Shown one piece after another: positions 16,507 to 25,549 of a DNA stretch of 64,000 bases. How positions within the stretch are numbered: the stretch's first letter is position 1; every line of letters starts with the position of its first letter. The notes below the pieces were generated by a model. It saw only the letters and a list, made by a program, of their open reading frames with translations, was not told the origin of the DNA and did not search any database. The translations under genes and the position numbers were made by a program. The DNA is taken from contig NZ_JAWMQR010000004.1 in NCBI RefSeq assembly GCF_033283405.1, positions 62,001 to 126,000 on the forward strand. Direction: 5' to 3'. The DNA comes from Halioxenophilus sp033283405. GTDB lineage: Bacteria > Pseudomonadota > Gammaproteobacteria > Pseudomonadales > Cellvibrionaceae.

Positions 16507-18807
16507 ATGTCCAGTTCCGATTCAAAAGAGACGTTTAAACAAGCCTCGCTGCAATACCACCGCCTGCCCAAACCCGGCAAATTGGAAATTTCCCCCACCA
16601 CTCCACTGGACACCCAATCCGACCTCGCCAAAGCCTACTCGCCAGGTGTGGCCTACGCCTGTGGTGCCATCGTCAGCAACCCGGCCGCCGCCGCGGAAGT
16701 AACCGCGCGCGGAAATCTGGTGGGCGTCATCTCCAACGGTACAGCGGTACTTGGTTTGGGCAGCATTGGCGCACTCGCCTCCAAACCAGTGATGGAGGGC
16801 AAAGCGGTTCTCTTTAAAAAATTTGCCAATATCGATGTCTTCGATATTGAAGTTGATCAAACCGACGTTGATAAATTTGTCGATATTGTCTGCGCCCTGG
16901 AACCCACCTTCGGCGGTATTAATTTAGAGGACATTAAAGCCCCGGAGTGTTTTGAAATTGAGCGCATGTGCCGTGAGCGCATGAATATACCCGTCTTTCA
17001 CGATGATCAACACGGTACCGCCATCGTTGCCGCCGCGGCCGTCTACAACGGCTTAAAAATCGTCAACAAGCGCATTGAAGAGGTGGTCCTGGTCGCCTCC
17101 GGTGCCGGCGCCGCCAGCATTGCCTGTATCAATTTGATGGTCAGCATGGGGCTGAAAAAAGAGAACGTCTATGTCTGCGACAGCAAGGGGCTGATCTATC
17201 GCGGCCGCACCGAAGGCATGAATCGCTACAAAGAGGCCTACGCCCAGGAGACTGACAAACGCACCCTGGCTGAGTGCATGGACGGCGCCGATATTTTCCT
17301 TGGCCTCTCCGGCCCCGGTTCCCTCTCCGCCGAGATGCTGGTGGGCATGAAAGAGAACCCCTTGATTTTAGCCATGGCTAACCCGGTACCGGAGATTACA
17401 CCGGAAAAAGCCAAAGCCACCCGCCCCGATTGTATTATCGCCACCGGCCGCTCCGACTATCCCAACCAGGTGAATAACGTTCTCTGCTTCCCGTTTATAT
17501 TTCGCGGCGCACTCGACTGCGGCGCCAGCACCATTAATGAAGAGATGAAAGTCGCCTGTGTGAAAGCAATCGCCGAACTGGCCCTGCAGGAATCCACCGA
17601 CGAAGTAGCCCAGGCCTATGCCGGCGAACAACTCAAGTTCGGCCCCGAATACATTATTCCTAAGCCTTTCGACTCGCGTCTGATTGCCGTGGTACCGCCG
17701 GCGGTGGTGAAGGCGGCCATGGAGTCCGGAGTCGCCACCCGGCCCATTGAAGATCTGAACGCCTATCAGCAGCAACTCAATGCCTACGTGGTGCGCTCCA
17801 GCATGTTCATGCAGCCGGTGGTAGCCATGGCCCAGAGTGCCCAATCCCGACTCGCCTACGCCGAAGGTGAAAACGAAATGGTGTTGCACGCGGTGCAGAA
17901 GGTAGTCGATGAGCGCGTGGCGACACCGGTACTGATTGGCCGTACCCAGGTGATCGAGGAGAAGATCGCCGATTTGGGCCTACGGCTTAAGGTGGGCGAA
18001 AACATTGAGGTGATCAACCCGGAAACCTCTGAGCTCACTCAATCCCTGGCGGAGGAGTTCCACGCTGTGGTGGGCCGCAGAGGCAACTCGGTGGAGGCCA
18101 GTCAGACCATGGTGCGTACCCACGCCACGGTACTGGCGGCCATGCTGGTTCGCCAGGGTATTGTCGATGGCATGATCTGCGGCAAGATCGGCCGCTTTGA
18201 TTACCACCTACGCCGGGTAACTGAAATATTGGGCATGAGCAGCAAGCAACCCCACCTCACCAGCCTTTCCACCCTGCTGCTGAAAGATGGACCTCTGTTC
18301 CTAGCCGACTGCTTTATCAATATCGACCCCACCGTCGAACAGATTGTCAGCACCACTGAGTCGGCCATCGAACAGGTTCACCGCTTTGGCATCACCCCTA
18401 AGGTGGCGCTGCTCTCACACTCCAACTTTGGCAGCTCGACCGCGCCCTCGGCCCAGAAAATGCGCAAAGCCTCCGAGCTGTTGCGCCGGCAGTATCCAGA
18501 TCTGGAGATCGACGGCGAAATGCACGCGGTCACCGCCCTCGATGAGGAGTATCGCAACACCATCTTTGAGCACAGCCACCTGAAAGGCAGCGCCAATTTG
18601 CTGATCTTCCCCAACATTGATGCCGCCCATCTGGCCCTGGGGCTGTTGCGCCGCAAAGCCAATGGCTTGTTGGTGGGCCCCTTCCTCTCCGGCCTGGCAA
18701 AACCAGCTCATATTCTGGTCAACTCCGCCTCAGCGCGCAGTATCTACAACACCAGCGCCCTGGCGGCGGCCGATATCCTGCGCTATCAGCAGCAGCTGGC
18801 CCGCTAG
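16507..18807 (+). CDS. maeB: NADP-dependent malic enzyme, MaeB type
   Basis: A 766-residue two-part protein. The N-terminal ~420 residues are a malic enzyme (YSPGVAYAC, the catalytic region FHDDQHGTAIV, a GAGAAS nucleotide fold, and SGPGSLSAEMLVG). The C-terminal ~330 residues are a phosphotransacetylase-like domain, catalytically silent but regulatory in MaeB proteins. It decarboxylates malate to pyruvate with formation of NADPH. AGGAG seven bases upstream fixes the start. The NADPH and acetyl-CoA it feeds would suit the PHA genes further on. It stands as a single gene with a possible hairpin downstream. Confidence 0.95.
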   Translation: MSSSDSKETFKQASLQYHRLPKPGKLEISPTTPLDTQSDLAKAYSPGVAYACGAIVSNPAAAAEVTARGNLVGVISNGTAVLGLGSIGALASKPVMEGKAVLFKKFANIDVFDIEVDQTDVDKFVDIVCALEPTFGGINLEDIKAPECFEIERMCRERMNIPVFHDDQHGTAIVAAAAVYNGLKIVNKRIEEVVLVASGAGAASIACINLMVSMGLKKENVYVCDSKGLIYRGRTEGMNRYKEAYAQETDKRTLAECMDGADIFLGLSGPGSLSAEMLVGMKENPLILAMANPVPEITPEKAKATRPDCIIATGRSDYPNQVNNVLCFPFIFRGALDCGASTINEEMKVACVKAIAELALQESTDEVAQAYAGEQLKFGPEYIIPKPFDSRLIAVVPPAVVKAAMESGVATRPIEDLNAYQQQLNAYVVRSSMFMQPVVAMAQSAQSRLAYAEGENEMVLHAVQKVVDERVATPVLIGRTQVIEEKIADLGLRLKVGENIEVINPETSELTQSLAEEFHAVVGRRGNSVEASQTMVRTHATVLAAMLVRQGIVDGMICGKIGRFDYHLRRVTEILGMSSKQPHLTSLSTLLLKDGPLFLADCFINIDPTVEQIVSTTESAIEQVHRFGITPKVALLSHSNFGSSTAPSAQKMRKASELLRRQYPDLEIDGEMHAVTALDEEYRNTIFEHSHLKGSANLLIFPNIDAAHLALGLLRRKANGLLVGPFLSGLAKPAHILVNSASARSIYNTSALAAADILRYQQQLAR

Positions 18808-18816
18808 CCAAAATCT

Positions 18817-18849
18817 GCCTGGGAGCGGAGAGTGCACCCGCCCCCAGGC
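18817..18849 (+). terminator. Possible terminator after maeB
   Basis: Stem GCCTGGG / CCCAGGC with a GC-rich inner arm, 10 bp after the maeB stop. No U-run follows, so it may be a weak or factor-dependent terminator. Confidence 0.35.
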
Positions 18850-18942
18850 TATTAACCTCCCACTCCCGATTAATAGATCCATCGCAAAGATGTGTAGATT
18901 TTTACGCCCAACCCAGGTAACTTAACCGTTTAATTAGGGAGA

Positions 18943-18970
18943 AAACCTGGCCAAAGGTGACGCCAGGTTT
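18943..18970 (+). promoter_or_regulatory. Perfect 9-bp inverted repeat in leader of the GlxA-type regulator
   Basis: AAACCTGGC, 10 bases, GCCAGGTTT, ending 20 bp before the ATG at 18991. It could be an operator for autoregulation, a leader hairpin or a small terminator; the sequence does not decide. Confidence 0.3.
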
Positions 18971-18990
18971 AATCAACATGGGAAGCAACT

Positions 18991-20070
18991 ATGACTAGCA
19001 TGGCCCAGATTCGCGAGCAGCAACCCTTTCGTATCGGCTTTCTACTAGTTGATGGATTTACCACCCTGGCACTGGGTTCGGCCATTGAACCACTGCGCAC
19101 CGCCAATCTGGTGGCCGGCCGCCAGCTCTACCAATGGCACACACTCAGCGTCAACAAGCGGCCGGTACACACCAGTGAAGGGCTGTTGGTGGCCCCTGAC
19201 GCCGCCACCAGTCAACACCAACCCTTGGACTGCCTGCTGGTTGTTGCTGGTGACAGCTTCCAGCACCAATGCACCAACCACCATATCCGCTGGCTCACCA
19301 GCTTTGCCGACCAGGCCATTGTGTTGGGCTCCCTCTGCCGTGGCGCCTTTCTGCTGGCCGCGGCGGACCTGCTCAATGGCCACCGCATCAGTGCCCACCC
19401 TCAATGCCTGCAGGCGATACGCCGCCACTTCCCCAAAGTACTAGCCACCGACAAAGCCTTCCACCTGGCCAGCACCCGGCTGACCTGTGCCGGCGGCACC
19501 GCCCCCTTGCAGGCCATGCTCAACCTGGTCGGCCAACACCACGGCGAGGAGCTGGCCGAACAGGTGGCACTGCAGGTACTGCCTAGCTACTCCGGCCGTA
19601 CAGAAATGAGTGAAAGTGTTGAGGAGTACCCGGAGAAGTTGCGCGAGACTATCGCCCTGATGGAGAACAATATCGAAGAACCTATCGCGCTGGATGAGCT
19701 GGCGAACTACGTCTCCATCTCGCGCCGCCAGTTGGAGCGGCTGTTCCAAAAACACCTGGCACAGAGCCCATCTCGCTACTACCTGAAGGCGCGCCTGGCC
19801 CGCGCCCGTCAGCTGCTGAAACACACCAGCCTGCCCATTTTGGATGTCGCCAATGCCTGTGGGTTTATCTCCACGCCCCATTTCAGCCGGGTCTATCGCG
19901 AAAACCTTGGCCTTACACCCAGGGACGAACGCCGTAATGATCAGGCGGCGCCAATCATGGAAACCAACACCAAGGCCAGCGCTGTAAGCCCGGAGAGCAC
20001 GAATGAGGCGCGACGTTACTACTCGCCCTTTCGACGCAACCCAGCCGCCAACCTCTCGGCGATGGGCTAA
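18991..20070 (+). CDS. GlxA-family AraC-type transcriptional regulator
   Basis: 359 residues. The N-terminal half is a DJ-1/PfpI (class I amidotransferase-like) domain starting FRIGFLLVDGFTTLALGS, with SLCRGAFLLAAADLL around the usual nucleophile elbow. The C-terminal half (about 215-315) has two AraC helix-turn-helix units (ALDELANYVSISRRQLERLF and ILDVANACGFISTPHFSRVY). This resembles regulators such as GbdR, CdhR and ArgR of pseudomonads, which sense amino-acid or betaine compounds. GGAAG upstream supports the ATG at 18991; an ATG at 19003 is also possible. No catabolic operon is adjacent, so the target is unknown. Confidence 0.88.
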   Translation: MTSMAQIREQQPFRIGFLLVDGFTTLALGSAIEPLRTANLVAGRQLYQWHTLSVNKRPVHTSEGLLVAPDAATSQHQPLDCLLVVAGDSFQHQCTNHHIRWLTSFADQAIVLGSLCRGAFLLAAADLLNGHRISAHPQCLQAIRRHFPKVLATDKAFHLASTRLTCAGGTAPLQAMLNLVGQHHGEELAEQVALQVLPSYSGRTEMSESVEEYPEKLRETIALMENNIEEPIALDELANYVSISRRQLERLFQKHLAQSPSRYYLKARLARARQLLKHTSLPILDVANACGFISTPHFSRVYRENLGLTPRDERRNDQAAPIMETNTKASAVSPESTNEARRYYSPFRRNPAANLSAMG

Positions 20071-20225
20071 ACCTCTAGCTGCCACCGACAATTCGGTGGA
20101 ACCGGCCATGGAAAAAACGGTTCTAATCCCAGACTTTTAAGTCGAATTAGCGTTATTGTGCGTAATGCAATAGAGTTACGGCACAAATCGAGATCTTTCC
20201 AGCCCATCCCTGGCACCTAAGCACC

Positions 20226-21707
20226 ATGCAATCTAACTCAGTGACTGTAGATACGGACGGCCATTCACTCCCTTTTCGCATTGCGCCAGCGGTGGCCTCC
20301 GGCGTTTACCTGCGCCTCGCCTTTGACCAGTTACTCGACAGTGATTTAAAGCCCAATCCGGACGACTTCTCCATCTCCCTGCCTCTGTGTGAAGCCGGCG
20401 GCGACAGCACGGTGCGTCCTATCCACCTTGAAATCAAAAACCGCGACACCGACCAGGGCCCCCTGTCGACCATTATTTTGGTGCTCGACCACCCGCTGCC
20501 ACCGGTATCGGAGATGGAGCTGCACTACCATCCGCTGGAGCTACTGATGTGGTCCAATACCACCGGTGACTCCATCGAGCCATTTATTCTGCATCTGCCG
20601 GTAAAACTATCCCGCCAGGAACCGAAAGGCGCCCTGCCTGCCAAGCTGCTCGAGTCGCTGGCCAATAAAGCCAAAAAGCAGAAGGCGCCGGAGCTACCTC
20701 CGGCCATCACCCACGTCGAAGGCAACCGCATTAATGTCTGCCTCAATCGGCAATTGATTCCGCACCAGGGTGTGGCGGCGGGTGATTTCCGCGCCGAGGC
20801 CGAAGACCACTGGTGCACAGTAACCGCCGCCGCCATTCATCAAAGTGGCAAAGACGAACCCCATGAGGTGCAGCTGGGCATCAAAGAGAAGCTCGAACCC
20901 GGCGCAGTGTTGACCATTGCCTTTAAGGCCAAACGCTACCCCATGACGGCCCTGGATGGCAGTCAGATCAGTAGCTTTAAGGTCTCAGCCCGCTATCTGG
21001 GGCCAGGTAAAATTGAAGCCCTGGCCACCGATACCGGTGCGGCAGAGGCTCAGGTGAAGGCGGACACCGAAAAATATCACCTGCAGGCATTGGAGACGAT
21101 TCTCGATGATTCGGTAACCCCAAAGCAGGTGTGGGGCGGCTATCTGCTCAACAGTCTCTACTCACTAACCCAGCTGTTGGGTCGACCCCTCTCGCCCAAA
21201 GTGAACGGAGCTGTTTCGGTATCGCGCACACAGAAGTTGATGGCCATTGCCCTGGGCCTGATCATCATCTGGTTGGCGATTGTCGGGGTACGTTTTATTG
21301 CCAGTTTTCCATCCGCCAATCGACCGGCACCGGTGGCCAACACCGTTGGCAGCGACCCTGACCAACTCACATCCTGCCGCCTCAACTTTGTCTCCGGCAA
21401 CAAATACACCGGCACCTGCAACAGCGCCAACCAACCCCACGGCAAGGGCATCTTCTCCTGGACCTCGGGCAGCACCTATGAAGGCCAGTTCGTCAACGGT
21501 AAACGCTCGGGCCAGGGCATTATGTCCTACCCCACCGGCGCTCGTTACGACGGCGCCTGGATAGACGATAAAAAACATGGCCGGGGAACCTACTGGACAG
21601 AAACCGGCGACCGTTTTGAAGGAGAGTTTATCGACGGCAAGATGACCGCTAACGGCACCTGTTACAAACACGATGGTACCCAGGTCTCTGGTTATTGCCC
21701 TACCTGA
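20226..21707 (+). CDS. Membrane protein with C-terminal MORN repeats, function unknown
   Basis: 493 residues. The N-terminal ~330 residues are soluble, without a signal peptide and in no family I know. One strong membrane helix lies at about 339-360 (MAIALGLIIIWLAIVGVRFI). Residues ~393-480 hold three to four MORN repeats (YTGTC..., YEGQFVNGKRSGQG, YDGAWIDDKKHGRG, FEGEFIDGKM). With no signal peptide, the large N-terminal part is probably cytoplasmic and the MORN repeats periplasmic. The stop lies 1 bp before the PPTase ATG, so the two are probably co-transcribed. MORN repeats often bind lipids or proteins; a link to an acyl-carrier system is only suggested by the neighbour. Confidence 0.75.
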   Translation: MQSNSVTVDTDGHSLPFRIAPAVASGVYLRLAFDQLLDSDLKPNPDDFSISLPLCEAGGDSTVRPIHLEIKNRDTDQGPLSTIILVLDHPLPPVSEMELHYHPLELLMWSNTTGDSIEPFILHLPVKLSRQEPKGALPAKLLESLANKAKKQKAPELPPAITHVEGNRINVCLNRQLIPHQGVAAGDFRAEAEDHWCTVTAAAIHQSGKDEPHEVQLGIKEKLEPGAVLTIAFKAKRYPMTALDGSQISSFKVSARYLGPGKIEALATDTGAAEAQVKADTEKYHLQALETILDDSVTPKQVWGGYLLNSLYSLTQLLGRPLSPKVNGAVSVSRTQKLMAIALGLIIIWLAIVGVRFIASFPSANRPAPVANTVGSDPDQLTSCRLNFVSGNKYTGTCNSANQPHGKGIFSWTSGSTYEGQFVNGKRSGQGIMSYPTGARYDGAWIDDKKHGRGTYWTETGDRFEGEFIDGKMTANGTCYKHDGTQVSGYCPT

Positions 21708-21708
21708 G

Positions 21709-22497
21709 ATGAGTGAGCATTCCGCCAAGCCCGTGGCAAGCCTCTACCTCTGCCACTACTCCGACTGGGATTTTGCCGCACTCAAACAGCGTTTTTACTG
21801 GTTGTTAAACACCGAGGAGCAGGAGCGCTACGAGCGCTTTAAAAACCTGGATGCCCAGCACCAATTCCTGTTGGGCAAAATACTCACCCGCTGGTTTTTG
21901 GCCAAGCATCTCGATAGGCAACCGGAGAGTCTGCTATTCCAGCAAAACGACCACGGCAAGCCATCACTGGTCGACAACGCCATCGACTTCAACCTCTCCC
22001 ACACCCAGGGCGTGGTGGCGCTGGCCATTACCAACAACGGTGCCATCGGCCTGGATGTTGAAACCACCCAGCGCAAGAGCAGCACCCTGGAGATTGCCGA
22101 CCACTTTTTCCACCCCAGTGAAGTTACCGCCATCAGCGCCGGCAATACACCGAACGATCAACGGCAACGGTTTTTCAGGTTCTGGACGTTAAAAGAGGCT
22201 TATGTGAAAGCGGTAGGCCAGGGATTACAGAAGTCGCTGCAAAGCTTCTACTTTGCGCTGGGGCCACAACAGCAGGTGGCAATAGCCGATGAAGAGTGTG
22301 ATTTGGTGGGTAGCCAGGTGCAGATATATTCCTACCGGGTCTGGTCGGACTACCTGCTCTGCTGGCTGCAGTTAGCGCCCTTGGTTGCCAATGGCGGGCC
22401 GCAGCTCTGGCAGGTGGCACCAGACTTGACCATCAGCGCGCTTGAGCAAGCTCCAGACTTTTTTGCCAACAGCGTGGCGCTGGCTGCGCATGGCTAA
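21709..22497 (+). CDS. 4'-phosphopantetheinyl transferase, Sfp type
   Basis: 263 residues counted from ATG 21709, just after the upstream TGA. The Sfp/Gsp signature is clear: HGKPSL, FNLSHTQG, IGLDVETTQR (Mg-binding Asp and Glu) and RFFRFWTLKEAYVKAVGQG. It moves phosphopantetheine from CoA onto a carrier-protein serine. There is no polyketide, NRPS or fatty-acid gene in the window, so the carrier must be elsewhere. It converges on the parA-like gene with 8 bp between. Confidence 0.92.
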   Translation: MSEHSAKPVASLYLCHYSDWDFAALKQRFYWLLNTEEQERYERFKNLDAQHQFLLGKILTRWFLAKHLDRQPESLLFQQNDHGKPSLVDNAIDFNLSHTQGVVALAITNNGAIGLDVETTQRKSSTLEIADHFFHPSEVTAISAGNTPNDQRQRFFRFWTLKEAYVKAVGQGLQKSLQSFYFALGPQQQVAIADEECDLVGSQVQIYSYRVWSDYLLCWLQLAPLVANGGPQLWQVAPDLTISALEQAPDFFANSVALAAHG

Positions 22498-22505
22498 CGC
22501 CGGCG

Positions 22506-23306
22506 TCACTCCTCGCCCGATACATCCTGACAAACCTCCGTGCCCAACAGTTGCGACGCACCCTGCTCCAGGGTTCGACGTGCCTGGCGCCGCTCCAGTG
22601 CGGTGGACTGTTGCTGCTCCGCTTTGCGAATCCAACGAATCACTTTTAGCCAGTCATCGCGATCGACCGCCGAAGGTTTGGGCAGCTCATTGATCCCAAG
22701 CCCCGCCTCCACCGCTTTCACGTAGTTTTGAGTATCGCGCAGGGTCGCCACCACTGGAATTTTCAGGCTATCGAGAAAGCGCTCCAGCTTTTGGAAGCTG
22801 AGCGTGTTGCGCTTAACCCGATTCATAATAACCCCCAGCGCCACCGGTTTGGCCCGATACTGGGGGTTCAACAGCAGCTGTTTAACAAAGGCCGCCGTGG
22901 CGTTGATATCAATTTGAGAAGGTGCCACGGGAATCAACAGGATATCGGTATCCAGTAACCAACGATCTAAATCCGGTGAGTGGATACCGGCGGGAGTGTC
23001 GCACACCACATAACGCACCTGCTGGCCGACCTTGTGAGTCATCCAGGAGCGGGTTACCTGGCCGCGATCATAGAGTTTGGTCGAGAGCGCCGAGATCTTG
23101 GGCTCACGCGGGCCACGCAGTTGCAACCAGAAACTGGCACTGGCCTGCGGATCGAGATCCAGCATTGCCACCGGCCCCAGCAGGCTGAGATGGGAGACCA
23201 GGTTAGTGGTGACCGTGGTCTTACCAACGCCACCCTTGCCGTTGGCAATCATTATCTGTGTTGCTTTCTGCCGCGCGATTACACGAACTTTCGAGGTTTC
23301 TGGCAT
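22506..23306 (-). CDS. Orphan ParA-family ATPase
   Basis: 266 residues counted from ATG 23306 (a TTG five codons upstream is also open). It has the deviant Walker A KGGVGKTT, the switch region LDLDPQASASFW and DTPAG, all typical of ParA/MinD-like ATPases that position cargo or DNA. There is no parB-like gene or parS-like repeat beside it, so it is not a standard partition pair. Cargo could be anything from a PHA granule to a chemotaxis array; the sequence does not say. Confidence 0.85.
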   Translation of the reverse strand: MPETSKVRVIARQKATQIMIANGKGGVGKTTVTTNLVSHLSLLGPVAMLDLDPQASASFWLQLRGPREPKISALSTKLYDRGQVTRSWMTHKVGQQVRYVVCDTPAGIHSPDLDRWLLDTDILLIPVAPSQIDINATAAFVKQLLLNPQYRAKPVALGVIMNRVKRNTLSFQKLERFLDSLKIPVVATLRDTQNYVKAVEAGLGINELPKPSAVDRDDWLKVIRWIRKAEQQQSTALERRQARRTLEQGASQLLGTEVCQDVSGEE

Positions 23307-23511
23307 AACTTCAACAACCAATGTTTCTCAGCATATTACCCACCCTATAGCGAAGCTGTCACCCCTGCACAAAACAACGCTCAGTTTGTTATAGTCCAAA
23401 CGCCGTCACAGACAACCATATGGAACTCTGGCTGAGCGCGTAGGTCAGTTTCAGTTCTAGCCCAGTTTGCTGGGCAATTTTGCACTTTCACCTTCTAATT
23501 TAGCTGTAAAA

Positions 23512-24189
23512 ATGGAAAAAGACTCAACAACTCGCTTAAAAATCTGGGATTTAAGCCTGCGCCTCTGGCACTGGGCGATCGTCGCCTTAATGATTTTTCT
23601 CTGGTATAGCGCCGAAGTGGCCGACGATTTAATGGAGTGGCACATGCTGGCCGGCCGCCTGACGCTGGCCCTGATCCTATTTCGCATTGTATGGGGGCTT
23701 GTCGGCAGCGATACCGCTCGGTTTAGCCATTTTTTACGTGGCCCCAAAGCCGTATTGCAGGAACTGCGCAATCTACTGCCGGGCGGCCAACTGCGCAGCA
23801 GCATTGGCCACAACCCTGCCGGAGGCTGGTCGGTGCTGGTGTTACTGCTGATAATTACAGCCCAGGGCGCTTCCGGGCTGTTTGCCAGCGACGACTATTT
23901 CTACGAAGGGCCCTGGGTGAGCTGGGCAAGCAGCGACTGGCAGGAACGTCTGACCGACTTCCACCATCTGGGCTTCAATCTGATTTTGGCAGCGGTGGTT
24001 ATTCACCTGGCAGCCATTGTTCTGCACTCATTGCGGGGAGATCACTTGGTCGGCGCCATGATCACCGGCCGCCGGAAAATGCCAGCCGAGCGGGCACAGA
24101 GCTCATCACTGAAGTGGCAATCGCCCTTTGTTGGGCTGGTGGTACTGCTGATCAGCTGGCTGGTGGTATTTGCCAGTACCAGTAGTTAG
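23512..24189 (+). CDS. Cytochrome b561-family membrane protein
   Basis: 225 residues with about four membrane helices (SLRLWHWAIVALMIFLW, LTLALILFRIVWGLVG, WSVLVLLLIITAQG, GFNLILAAVVIHLAAIVLH) plus a C-terminal helix. The usual haem-ligand His residues are present (RLWHW, EWHML, FHHLGF, VIHL). This is the Ni/Fe-hydrogenase cytochrome b-like/b561 type that passes electrons across the inner membrane. It converges with the cytochrome c' gene; such pairs are common and suggest an electron path. Start is ATG 23512. Confidence 0.87.
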   Translation: MEKDSTTRLKIWDLSLRLWHWAIVALMIFLWYSAEVADDLMEWHMLAGRLTLALILFRIVWGLVGSDTARFSHFLRGPKAVLQELRNLLPGGQLRSSIGHNPAGGWSVLVLLLIITAQGASGLFASDDYFYEGPWVSWASSDWQERLTDFHHLGFNLILAAVVIHLAAIVLHSLRGDHLVGAMITGRRKMPAERAQSSSLKWQSPFVGLVVLLISWLVVFASTSS

Positions 24190-24198
24190 GGGAGAGTC

Positions 24199-24231
24199 GG
24201 CGCACTTGGCGGCAGCGTTGCCAAATGCGCC
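24199..24231. terminator. Bidirectional hairpin between cytochrome genes
   Basis: A 12-bp stem (GGCGCACTTGGC / GCCAAATGCGCC, one mismatch) with a 9-base loop lies between the convergent cytochrome b561 and cytochrome c' genes. It has only short U-runs, so termination strength is uncertain. Confidence 0.5.
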
Positions 24232-24240
24232 AATTATCGA

Positions 24241-24690
24241 TTAATCCTCTTTAAATTGGTCGTGGCAAGCCTTACAGCTTTTACCAACGGCCGAAAAGTT
24301 CTCTTTAAAGCCCGCCTCGGTTCCGGCATTTTCTGCCAAGGTAGCGGTGGCAGAAACAAAGTCGGCCAGGCGCTTATCGAATTCTGCTTTATCGCTCCAA
24401 ATTTCCTTTTTCGCTTCGGAGCCCTGCACCGCACTTTCCAGCACGAAAGCCTGATCCGCTACCGCGGAGAGAGCGGCCAATACATTGGCGCTGGCAACCA
24501 TCGCCTCTGCGTTGTAGTCGGCTTTGCCCTTCATCACCGCCCCCATCTTACCCATATGCGCCCCCACCAGGGTGAACAGGGATTGGCGATAGTGAACCTG
24601 TGCCTTTACCGGGTCTTTGGAATTATCTGCCCAAACCGGAGCAGCCAGCACGGTGGCACCTGCCAGCAGAGGTAATAACAGCTTTTTCAT
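24241..24690 (-). CDS. cycP: Cytochrome c' (class II cytochrome c)
   Basis: 149 residues with a signal peptide (MKKLLLPLLAGATVLAAPVW) and a single C-terminal haem c site CKACH followed by DQF, the class II arrangement. The rest is a four-helix bundle. Cytochrome c' binds nitric oxide and is often protective against it in the periplasm. AGGAG upstream fixes the start. The neighbours are cytochrome b561 and MsrPQ, so this is a small periplasmic redox cluster. The NO link is interesting beside the decayed NO-signalling locus at 26.8-29.6 kb. Confidence 0.92.
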   Translation of the reverse strand: MKKLLLPLLAGATVLAAPVWADNSKDPVKAQVHYRQSLFTLVGAHMGKMGAVMKGKADYNAEAMVASANVLAALSAVADQAFVLESAVQGSEAKKEIWSDKAEFDKRLADFVSATATLAENAGTEAGFKENFSAVGKSCKACHDQFKED

Positions 24691-24813
24691 TACAAACTCC
24701 TATCAAATCTTATCATTAGGTTTTCTATTTTTTTGGAAGGTGGAAATCTATCGAAATCTGTAACCATCGATCAATACCGTGTTCCGCTTAACCATTGGCC
24801 GGGGCACAGAGTA

Positions 24814-25455
24814 TCATCGAATTGTGGAAAAAAGTTGACCAAAATAGCGCAGAAATTTATCGCCGCGGAAAAAAAGCAATACCGACAATATCAAGCAGTA
24901 TAACGCGGGCTCGGCAATATCCGCTTTTACCGACCACCAGTAGTGAATGCAAACCAGAATGGCAATAAGGTAGATGCAGTTGTGTAGCTGCTTCCAACGG
25001 CGGCCAAGCCGACGTACCAATTTCGGCAGAGAGGTCACCGCTAAAGCCATCACCAGCAGCCAGGCACAGAAGCCCACTGTGATATAGGGCCTTTTGACCA
25101 CCTCAGAGAGCAGTGTTGACCATTGAAACTGCAGGTCGTAGGCAATGTAAATCGTCAAATGGGCACAGGCAAACAGTGCGCTATAAAGGCCCAGCGGCCG
25201 CCGCAACCGCATCAATGCAGACTGCCGGCTGTAGCGCACAAAAGGAGAGACCACCAGCGTCGCCAGCAGCAACTGCAACGCCGTGTCACCGTAGAGATGA
25301 ATCAACGACTCCACAGGCTCACCGCCAATACGATCATTCAACGCCAGCCAATAACCCCGTCCCAGCCACCACCAACAGCCCAGATGCAATAGCAACTGCA
25401 CAATTTTTACATGCTGGGGTTTGATGGCGTTACGGGGTAGGAGCTGACGAATCAT
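24814..25455 (-). CDS. msrQ: MsrQ, haem-binding membrane subunit of methionine sulfoxide reductase
   Basis: 213 residues, six predicted helices, ferric-reductase-like. It carries electrons from the quinone pool to MsrP. Recognisable are WWLGRGYWLALNDRIG, the P..RYSRQSALMRLRRPLGLY loop, CAHLTIYI and RWKQLHNCIYLI, with His ligands in helices. It lies 94 bp downstream of msrP on the same strand. The start (ATG 25455) has a weak ribosome site. Confidence 0.93.
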   Translation of the reverse strand: MIRQLLPRNAIKPQHVKIVQLLLHLGCWWWLGRGYWLALNDRIGGEPVESLIHLYGDTALQLLLATLVVSPFVRYSRQSALMRLRRPLGLYSALFACAHLTIYIAYDLQFQWSTLLSEVVKRPYITVGFCAWLLVMALAVTSLPKLVRRLGRRWKQLHNCIYLIAILVCIHYWWSVKADIAEPALYCLILSVLLFFRGDKFLRYFGQLFSTIR

Positions 25456-25549
25456 CGACTGAATTACAAAACCGGAAAATTGAGTGATAGCGTTACCCGC
25501 ACACGATTAAACTGGCGCGGGCACAACAGATTGGCGGGAACCGTATGAT

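Noticed and set aside
19441..20109. A 222-codon minus-strand frame opposite the GlxA-type regulator
   Set aside because: Same reason: antisense to a well-supported gene and without motifs.
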